Part shown: piece by piece, positions 58,890 through 64,000 of the stretch | How the letters are laid out: each line of letters begins with the position of its first letter | Numbering within the stretch: the first letter of the stretch is position 1 | Origin: J095 sp964517605 | GTDB taxonomy: Bacteria; Chloroflexota; Anaerolineae; 4572-78; J111 | NCBI GenBank assembly: GCA_964517605.1 | Contig: CAZFCE010000013.1 | Location: 62,001-126,000, forward strand | Length of the DNA stretch: 64,000 bases | Direction: 5' to 3' | The notes under the pieces: model-generated | What the model saw: only the letters and a program-made list of their open reading frames with translations | Database searches by the model: none | What the model was told of the DNA's origin: nothing | Translations under genes and position numbers: made by a program

Positions 58890-60104
58890 CTACTGGCCCT
58901 GGCCGTAATACACCGCCACGTTTTGCAGGTGCTCCTGGTACGTCTCGGAGAAAACGTGTTCGCCTTTATCGCAATTGGGATAACGGCACACAAAAAAGAG
59001 GTACTTGGTTTGCGCCGGATGCAGCACCGCCAAAATCGAGGCCAAACCGGGGCTGTCTATAGGGCCGGGCGGCAAACCGGGGTACAGGTACGTATTGTAC
59101 GGGTTGTCAACCTGGGCGTACTCATCCAGCGACACCGGCGATTTCCACCACTGATTTTTATCAGCCTGATAGCCCATGGCGTATTGCACAGTGGGATCGG
59201 CCTGCAAATAAGCGGTGGCATCGGTTTGATGCAGCCGGTTCAGGTAAACGCTGGCAATCAGCGGGCGCTCCTCATCCAGCGCCGCCTCGCGCTCCACAAT
59301 CGAGGCCACCGTGAGCGCCTGGTACAGTGTTAGCCCCTGTTGCTGCGCCAGCGCCACGGCATCCGGCGGCAGTTGGCGGGCCAGATTCTCCAGCATCAGC
59401 GTGATTAACTCTTCGGGCGTAGCGCTATCTAACAAATAGTAGGTGCCGGGGAAAAGATAGCCCTCGTAAGATTGCCCCGCCGGGCGATCGGTTAGCAGCG
59501 GGTGGGTGACATGCACCCCCCGTTTGGCCACCCGATAAAACTGATTGGCGTCCATAATGCCATTTTGGTGCAGATTTTGGGCCGTTTGCTCCAGCCGCCA
59601 GCCGGGGAAAATGGTAACGGCAAAGCGCGATGAGCGCCCCCGGTACAACGCCTCGCCAATCTGGCGCATGGTCATATTGTGGCGCAGTTGATAATCTCCG
59701 GTTTGTAGCCGGGTATCAATATTGTTGTAACGCAACAATTGAACAAATACATCGGCGTTGCCGATTAGCCCCAACGCCTGCAACTTGGCCGCCACCGACA
59801 CCGCCGTTTCGCCCGGCCCCACGGCAAAACTGGCCAGGCCGGTATCGGTGGAAATGGGGGTGTTGATTTCGGTGGCGCGCTGCTGCAACGCCGAATACAA
59901 CGCCCGCCGGTCGGCATCCAGCGATAGCCAACCATCCCACGCCGGTTGGTCGCCAATGGTAATGGGCGATGCCGCACGAAAAACGCCGCCGCCAAAAACC
60001 GCCGCAAACATCAGCACCACCGCCAACACGCCGGCCAGCAAAAATGCGGTTTTAAAGGCAAATTTTAGCAATCCGGCCAAAGTTCCCACCCAGCCCGTAG
60101 TCAA
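58890..60104 (-). CDS. mltG: Endolytic murein transglycosylase MltG
   Basis: Cleaves nascent glycan strands and so helps set peptidoglycan chain length. The 404-residue protein has one N-terminal membrane anchor (FAFKTAFLLAGVLAVVLMFAAVF) and a LysM-like region (VGPGETAVSVAAKLQALGL). The YceG catalytic domain contains ASIVEREAALDEERPLIASVYLNRL with the catalytic Glu, and YNTYLYPGLPPGPIDSPG. The start is uncertain: a TTG at 60104 is used and no ribosome-binding site is clear. Its presence indicates that this organism makes peptidoglycan. Confidence 0.93.
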   Translation of the reverse strand: MTTGWVGTLAGLLKFAFKTAFLLAGVLAVVLMFAAVFGGGVFRAASPITIGDQPAWDGWLSLDADRRALYSALQQRATEINTPISTDTGLASFAVGPGETAVSVAAKLQALGLIGNADVFVQLLRYNNIDTRLQTGDYQLRHNMTMRQIGEALYRGRSSRFAVTIFPGWRLEQTAQNLHQNGIMDANQFYRVAKRGVHVTHPLLTDRPAGQSYEGYLFPGTYYLLDSATPEELITLMLENLARQLPPDAVALAQQQGLTLYQALTVASIVEREAALDEERPLIASVYLNRLHQTDATAYLQADPTVQYAMGYQADKNQWWKSPVSLDEYAQVDNPYNTYLYPGLPPGPIDSPGLASILAVLHPAQTKYLFFVCRYPNCDKGEHVFSETYQEHLQNVAVYYGQGQ

Positions 60105-60163
60105 AAAACATTATGTTAATTGTAGCACAGTTTGGAGTTTATGGTTAACTTTTGGCGCAAAAA

Positions 60164-60189
60164 GAGCCGGTCATAAGGCTGACCGGCTC
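60164..60189 (-). terminator. Terminator after the DinB-like gene
   Basis: Stem GAGCCGGTCA / TGACCGGCTC with a 6-nt loop, followed on the minus strand by TTTTTGCG. It lies 35 bp after the stop of the DinB-like gene and before mltG. Confidence 0.85.
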
Positions 60190-60223
60190 CGGGAATTGAT
60201 GTATCAAATTTGGGCAATCGTTT

Positions 60224-60664
60224 TTAGCTAAAGAGAACCTGCTCCAACCGATCCAGATGGTCGCGCCGGTGCTTGCCCCGGTCTAAATTGGGCGGATTGG
60301 GCAAACTGCGCATGGCGGCCAAAAATTCATCGGACAGCCCGGCCAGCTTGTTGTCAATCAACTCGGCGCTGTTTAGGGCCAGTTGCACCGCGGTGCGCGG
60401 CGGAATGGCCTGCCACACCGGCAACAACGCCCGGTTGAGGATATCGGAGTTGCAGGTCATATCACTGATACCGTTTTGTTCCCAGTATTCAATTTGCGCC
60501 AGCCACCGCTGATCCCAAAAAGCCAGGTGGGCAAAATCGGTGGCTACTTGCCACCCACCCTCCAATTCGGTGGCCAATTCGGCCTCGGTGAGGCGGGCGG
60601 CTAAATCTTTTAATCGCTGCAAAGCCTGGGCGTTACTGGCAATAAATGACCGATCCTGAGACAT
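60224..60664 (-). CDS. DinB/mycothiol-transferase-fold protein
   Basis: A 146-residue all-helical protein with the layout of the DinB-like four-helix bundle: a His in TDFAHLAFWDQRWLAQIEYWE (helix 2) and a C-terminal RRDHLDRLEQVL motif, where the family usually has metal-binding His residues. The N-terminal helix (NAQALQRLKDLAARLTEAELATEL) also fits. Members include thiol transferases and maleylpyruvate isomerase, so the reaction is open. The direction is the same as ilvE, 25 bp upstream, so the two may be cotranscribed. Confidence 0.82.
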   Translation of the reverse strand: MSQDRSFIASNAQALQRLKDLAARLTEAELATELEGGWQVATDFAHLAFWDQRWLAQIEYWEQNGISDMTCNSDILNRALLPVWQAIPPRTAVQLALNSAELIDNKLAGLSDEFLAAMRSLPNPPNLDRGKHRRDHLDRLEQVLFS

Positions 60665-60689
60665 AGTAACCTCTCTTTTGGGACTTACG

Positions 60690-61613
60690 TTATTTTACCG
60701 GCGTCAACCAGCCGTGGCGGTCGGGCGTTTGGCCGGTGATAATGGCAAAGTATTCGGCTTGGATTTCTTTGGTGATGGGGCCGCGTGAGCCGCTGCCAAT
60801 ACTGATACCGTCCACGCTTTTAACGGGCGTGATTTCGGCGGCGGTGCCGGTAAAGAACACCTCATCGGCAATGTAAAGCATTTCCCGTGGAATTTGCTGT
60901 TCAACCACCTTGTAGCCTTTTTCCTCGGCCAGCGTAATGGCAAACTGGCGGGTAATGCCGGTTAAAATTGAGTTGCCCCGTGGCGGGGTGTAGATTACGC
61001 CATCAATGACCACAAAAACATTTTCACCGCTGCCTTCGCTCACGTAGCCCTGCACGTCCAGCACAATGCCCTCAACATAACCGTGGCGTTTGGCTTCCAT
61101 CACCACCATCTGCGAGTTAATATAATTGCCGCCAACTTTGGCCATCGCCGGGTGAGTATCGGGGGCCATGCGCCGCCAACTGCTCACGCCCACATCCACG
61201 CCTTTTTCCAGCGCGTCGGCGCCCAGATACGCGCCCCATTCCCAGGTGGCAATAATCAGTTGCACCGGGCAGGCGCGGGGATCAACGCCCAGTACCTCGT
61301 ACCCGCGAAAAACCAATGGCCGAATGTAGCAAGAGGTGTGTTTGTTTTTGGCTACGGTTTCGACAATAGCCTGGCTAACCTGCTCCTGGGTAAACGGAAT
61401 AGACATATTGATGATTTTGCAACTATTGAACAACCGTTTTACGTGCGGTTTTAACCCCAAAATAGCCGGGCCAGCCGGAGTCTGGTAGGCCCGGAGGCCC
61501 TCAAACACGCTGGTGCCGTAGTGCAACACGTGCGATAGCACATGAATTTTGGCCTCGTCCCAGGGGACAAGATTGCCATCAAACCAGATAAATTCTGACT
61601 TCGGAATCGCCAT
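60690..61613 (-). CDS. ilvE: Branched-chain amino acid aminotransferase
   Basis: Catalyses the last step of Leu, Ile and Val synthesis, with pyridoxal phosphate and glutamate as amino donor. The 307-residue class IV aminotransferase has the N-terminal FIWFDGNLVPWDEAKIHVLSHVLHYGTSVFEGLRAY block. The PLP lysine region is AKVGGNYINSQMVVMEAKRHGY, and YVSEGSGENVFVV and GNSILTGITRQF follow. Length and motifs match IlvE. A promoter with TTGCGC-N17-TAAAAT lies about 36 bp upstream. Confidence 0.95.
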   Translation of the reverse strand: MAIPKSEFIWFDGNLVPWDEAKIHVLSHVLHYGTSVFEGLRAYQTPAGPAILGLKPHVKRLFNSCKIINMSIPFTQEQVSQAIVETVAKNKHTSCYIRPLVFRGYEVLGVDPRACPVQLIIATWEWGAYLGADALEKGVDVGVSSWRRMAPDTHPAMAKVGGNYINSQMVVMEAKRHGYVEGIVLDVQGYVSEGSGENVFVVIDGVIYTPPRGNSILTGITRQFAITLAEEKGYKVVEQQIPREMLYIADEVFFTGTAAEITPVKSVDGISIGSGSRGPITKEIQAEYFAIITGQTPDRHGWLTPVK

Positions 61614-61648
61614 TGAAAAGTTTTCCCCTTTGCCGAAAAATTTTGCTC

Positions 61649-61677
61649 ATTTTACCAGACAGAACAGGGGGGCGCAA
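61649..61677 (-). promoter_or_regulatory. Sigma-70 promoter of ilvE
   Basis: Minus strand TTGCGC at 61677-61672, 17-bp spacer, TAAAAT at 61654-61649, with a predicted start near 61642. Confidence 0.65.
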
Positions 61678-61700
61678 AGTACCCCCTGCGCCAAAATAAA

Positions 61701-61729
61701 TAAACCCTCTGCCGATTGGTGAGGGTTTA
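61701..61729 (-). terminator. Terminator of the tRNA-Ala genes
   Basis: Stem TAAACCCTC / GAGGGTTTA around an 11-nt loop, followed on the minus strand by TTTATTTTGG. It starts about 5 bp after the 3' end of tRNA-Ala(GGC). Confidence 0.82.
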
Positions 61730-61732
61730 CTT

Positions 61733-61806
<74 letters not shown>

Positions 61807-61832
61807 GTAGGGTTTTATATTTTATGTTGTGG

Positions 61833-61905
61833 TGGAGCTGAGGGGGCTCGAACCCCTGGCCTCGACAGTGCGATTGTCGCGCTCTCCCAGCTGAGCTACA
61901 GCCCC
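61833..61905 (-). tRNA. tRNA-Ala (anticodon CGC)
   Basis: A 73-nt cloverleaf on the minus strand, with the same acceptor and D arm as the neighbouring tRNA. Anticodon stem CGACA/TGTCG with loop ATCGCAC (anticodon CGC, reads GCG), and T arm AGGGG-TTCGAGC-CCCCT. It is 26 bp upstream of tRNA-Ala(GGC) and is probably cotranscribed. CCA is not encoded. Confidence 0.96.
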
Positions 61906-61927
61906 GCATCAACAAGAACAAGAGTGA

Positions 61928-61955
61928 AGTATATTCAAAGGCGGTTTTTTGTCAA
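61928..61955 (-). promoter_or_regulatory. Strong promoter of the tRNA-Ala pair
   Basis: Minus strand TTGACA at 61955-61950, 16-bp spacer, TATACT at 61933-61928, 22 bp before the first tRNA. Confidence 0.8.
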
Positions 61956-61987
61956 AATCAACTTCGCAAAATTTATGGGCTTGTTTT

Positions 61988-62968
61988 TTAGCCGCCAATC
62001 TGGCTCATCGTCCGGTTATCGGCAAAATTTCCATGTTTGAGTTGGTGACCAACCGGTTTGGTTTGGATTGCCGTTTTAAACAGATTGACCAAATCCTGCG
62101 GCGTGCCGCCATTGCGTAATGCCTGCTTAAAGTTGAGTTCGCCTTCAACCAGCAGGCACATCCGCAGCCGCCCATCCGAGGTGAGCCGCATGCGGTTGCA
62201 ATCATCACAGTAAGGGTTACTAACCGGGCTGATAAACCCGATGGTACCTTCGGCGCCAGCCAGCCGGTATATCCGGGCCTCGCCATCAAGCTGCCCGCTG
62301 TTGAGCGGGAATAGCGGTCCCAACTCGCCTTCTATCCAGTTTTTTACTTCGTCGCTGGAAACGTAGTGGTGCAGTTGAATTTCGGTGGGGCCGGCAAAGG
62401 GCATCAGCTCAATAAACCGGATTTGCCACGACTGGCGCAAACTCAGCCGGGCCATCTCCAGTGCGGATTCGTTGTTGTAGCCACGGGTAATCACTACGTT
62501 TAATTTGATGGGCGTTAGCCCGGCTTCTTCGGCGGCCTGAATGCCGGCCCAGGCTTTGGGGTAAGATCCCAGCCGCATAATTTTACCGAGTACTTCCTGG
62601 TTAAGAGAATCTATGTGAATATTAACCCGGCTAAGGCCGGCCTCTTTTAAATCTTTGGCAATAAACGGCAACCGGTAGCCGTTGGTGGTCATCACCACCT
62701 GCTCAATGCCGTTAACCCCGGCAATCCGGCGGACAACCTCAACAATATCGGCGCGCAAGGTTGGTTCGCCGCCGGTGAGCCTCACCTTTTTAAAACCAAC
62801 TTCGGCGGCGGCCCGGACAACTTGTTCAATTTCGGCGGCGGTCAGGAGTTCCTCGGCAGGTTCAAAGGTTAAACCGTGCATGGGCATGCAATACACGCAA
62901 CGCAAATTACACCGGTCAGTCAGAGACAAGCGTAAATAGTTAATTTCTCGTCCAAAGCGATCTTGCAT
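61988..62968 (-). CDS. moaA: GTP 3',8-cyclase
   Basis: First enzyme of molybdenum cofactor synthesis. The 326-residue radical SAM protein has the N-terminal cluster motif CNLRCVYC, the SAM-binding LTGGEPTLRADI and the C-terminal second cluster (CDDCNRMRLTSDGRLRMC). It ends in Gly-Gly, the conserved tail that reaches the active site. GGAGG lies 10 bp before the ATG. No other moa/mog genes are in the window. The 96 bp upstream contains an imperfect inverted repeat (GGTT..CCCCG with CGGGG..AACC) that could be a leader structure or the terminator of the SufR-like gene. Confidence 0.96.
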   Translation of the reverse strand: MQDRFGREINYLRLSLTDRCNLRCVYCMPMHGLTFEPAEELLTAAEIEQVVRAAAEVGFKKVRLTGGEPTLRADIVEVVRRIAGVNGIEQVVMTTNGYRLPFIAKDLKEAGLSRVNIHIDSLNQEVLGKIMRLGSYPKAWAGIQAAEEAGLTPIKLNVVITRGYNNESALEMARLSLRQSWQIRFIELMPFAGPTEIQLHHYVSSDEVKNWIEGELGPLFPLNSGQLDGEARIYRLAGAEGTIGFISPVSNPYCDDCNRMRLTSDGRLRMCLLVEGELNFKQALRNGGTPQDLVNLFKTAIQTKPVGHQLKHGNFADNRTMSQIGG

Positions 62969-63064
62969 AGTTGATGAACCTCCGTGGTTAATCTGATCCC
63001 CGGCGCAAGGATGATTTTTTATTTTTCACCTGGAAACAAAAATAGCGGGGACAACCGGTTAAAA

Positions 63065-63709
63065 TCAGGCTGATGTAGTAACCAGGGTGATAGGCGTTGA
63101 AATTTGATACGTGCAGTGACTATCGCCGTCCGACAGGCAAGCCACCCGCACGGGCTTGGTGTTGAGCATCGCCTCGATAACTTGCCGGTCCAACAGACAC
63201 ACGTGTTCGTGCGTTTTGGCTAATTGCCGGTAAGGGCACGAATAGGTGTGAATCAGATATTCATTGTTAATAGCTTCCCAGTCTACCACAAATCCCTTAG
63301 CCGACAAAAAGTTTATCACTTCATTCAACCGCTGCTCAATGGATTGATTTCTTTTGGCCGGTGGCGCTTCCTGTGCCAACCGGCTGGCAATGCGGTCAAA
63401 CAATTCGCCAATGCCGGCATCTCCCAATTTTGTATTCAGCTCGTCCAAAAGATAATCGGTGAGGCTGAGATAATCCACCGGAAACAGGGCATCGGCGGCG
63501 GCGGTAAGCTGATACACTTGCTGGGGCCGCCCCCGGCCCGTGGCCGGCCGGCGCACATCCGAAGCGTGAATCAGGTTTTCGCTTTGCAGCACGTTCAGGT
63601 GGTAGCGCACCGCCATTGGCGTTAAATTAACAATAGCCGCCAGTTCGTCAACGGTGGCGTATTGTTTTTCTTTTAAAAATTCGATGATTTTTTGCCGGGT
63701 TTCGTGCAA
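63065..63709 (-). CDS. SufR-like iron-sulfur-sensing transcriptional regulator
   Basis: A 214-residue regulator. The N-terminal winged helix (about 3-75) has TVDELAAIVNLTPMAVRYHLNVLQSENL and a basic wing RRPATGRGRPQQVY. The C-terminal domain keeps the Cys pattern of SufR: CPYRQLAKTHEHVC...VACLSDGDSHCTYQI. In cyanobacteria SufR holds an iron-sulfur cluster and represses suf genes. It starts at a TTG, since an in-frame stop lies 5 codons upstream. A divergent partial gene with its own promoter is at the right edge and may be its target. Confidence 0.88.
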   Translation of the reverse strand: MHETRQKIIEFLKEKQYATVDELAAIVNLTPMAVRYHLNVLQSENLIHASDVRRPATGRGRPQQVYQLTAAADALFPVDYLSLTDYLLDELNTKLGDAGIGELFDRIASRLAQEAPPAKRNQSIEQRLNEVINFLSAKGFVVDWEAINNEYLIHTYSCPYRQLAKTHEHVCLLDRQVIEAMLNTKPVRVACLSDGDSHCTYQISTPITLVTTSA

Positions 63710-63758
63710 TTTAGAGCCTGCTTTTTACTACACCATAAAGCCAAATTATTAAGCCCAA

Positions 63759-63787
63759 ATTTTATCATAAACTTTATAAAAAATCAA
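63759..63787 (-). promoter_or_regulatory. Promoter of the SufR-like gene
   Basis: Minus strand TTGATT at 63787-63782, 17-bp spacer, TAAAAT at 63764-63759, about 50 bp before the TTG start. Confidence 0.6.
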
Positions 63788-63826
63788 TTATGCGAACAAA
63801 ACATAAAAACCCCTTCCAAAACCAAA

Positions 63827-63856
63827 TTGACAAAGCGCCGGACGCTGTGGTATATT
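63827..63856 (+). promoter_or_regulatory. Promoter of the divergent gene at the right edge
   Basis: TTGACA at 63827-63832, 18-bp spacer, TATATT at 63851-63856. It predicts a start near 63863 and a leader of about 70-85 nt. Confidence 0.75.
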
Positions 63857-63934
63857 TAGCCGCGTGTGACCAATACCCCCCTAAATCTGGTAAAATCACA
63901 TAAAGTTTACTCAGGTCAGTGATAAGACAGGAGG

Positions 63935-64000
63935 ATGAATGGCGATATGACTGTAGAGGCTCCCCACCAACCCGCCGTAGAGTCTGGCGTTCCCCCGGAA
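63935..64000 (+). CDS. N-terminus of an unidentified protein (partial)
   Basis: ATG at 63935, or in frame at 63947, opens a frame to the end of the window: MNGDMTVEAPHQPAVESGVPPE. AGGAGG at 63929-63934 touches the first ATG and is 12 bp from the second, so 63947 may be the true start. The visible 22 residues are a disordered N-terminus. Its divergent position next to a SufR-like gene makes a suf gene conceivable, but nothing in the sequence shows it. Confidence 0.5.
   Translation, partial: MNGDMTVEAPHQPAVESGVPPE

Overview
The window looks like a chromosomal segment of a Chloroflexota bacterium (Anaerolineae/Caldilineae-like). This is inferred from gene content and regulatory style: moderately GC-rich coding sequence, a T-box in front of thrS, a GAACNNNNGTTC-type SOS box, a Ser/Thr kinase with a beta-propeller, CpXC and J-domain/VWA proteins, many TTG/GTG starts and AT-rich intergenic hairpins. 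There is no rRNA gene, phage, transposase or CRISPR array, and no strong sign of a recent island.

Layout. 1-4.6 kb: end of a secreted-looking protein, a LysR regulator with a possible nuclease-like gene, a convergent DNA methyltransferase and glycerate 2-kinase. 4.6-12 kb: orphan response regulator, LON-domain protein, sigma-70 factor, the hisS-nadK-TPR operon and an Na+/H+ antiporter. 12-16 kb: amtB-glnK-amtB nitrogen locus with a long structured leader and a promoter-terminator pair that could make a very short RNA. 16-23.5 kb: signalling operon of Ser/Thr kinase, PP2C phosphatase, J-domain/VWA protein, FHA/zinc-ribbon protein and an 81-aa protein, followed by a CpXC protein with its own promoter. 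23.7-29 kb: T-box, thrS, membrane glycosyltransferase, cytochrome c lipoprotein, GNAT. 29-39.5 kb: one efflux operon (ABC ATPase, MarR, membrane fusion protein, RND pump, SH3b/beta-propeller lipoprotein, DHA2 MFS pump). 40-45.5 kb: MalT-type LuxR regulator and an MprF-like flippase/synthase. 45.7-54.1 kb: dihydroxyacetone locus (dhaR divergent from dhaKLM, whose DhaM carries a complete Enzyme I) plus a two-domain class II aldolase and a GlcG/HbpS-like protein. 54.2-64 kb: hybrid histidine kinase and partner, an apparently SOS-controlled radical SAM protein, mltG, ilvE, two tRNA-Ala genes, moaA and a SufR-like regulator.

The least explained structure is a set of three intergenic arrays (29.0, 39.9 and 45.6 kb). 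Palindrome-like GC-containing cores recur at exactly 21 bp, two helical turns, separated by A/T-only or A/T-rich spacers. Two arrays share the core TGACCSRGTCA; the third uses a different core with the same period. All three sit just beyond the 3' end of a minus-strand gene. Other points of interest are the kinase/phosphatase/VWA operon, the amtB leader, the SOS box inside the radical SAM promoter, the possible restriction-modification-like pair, and the ABC ATPase that has lost signature and H-loop residues inside an RND operon. All coordinates and motifs were read by eye; families were assigned from remembered motifs, without database searches.
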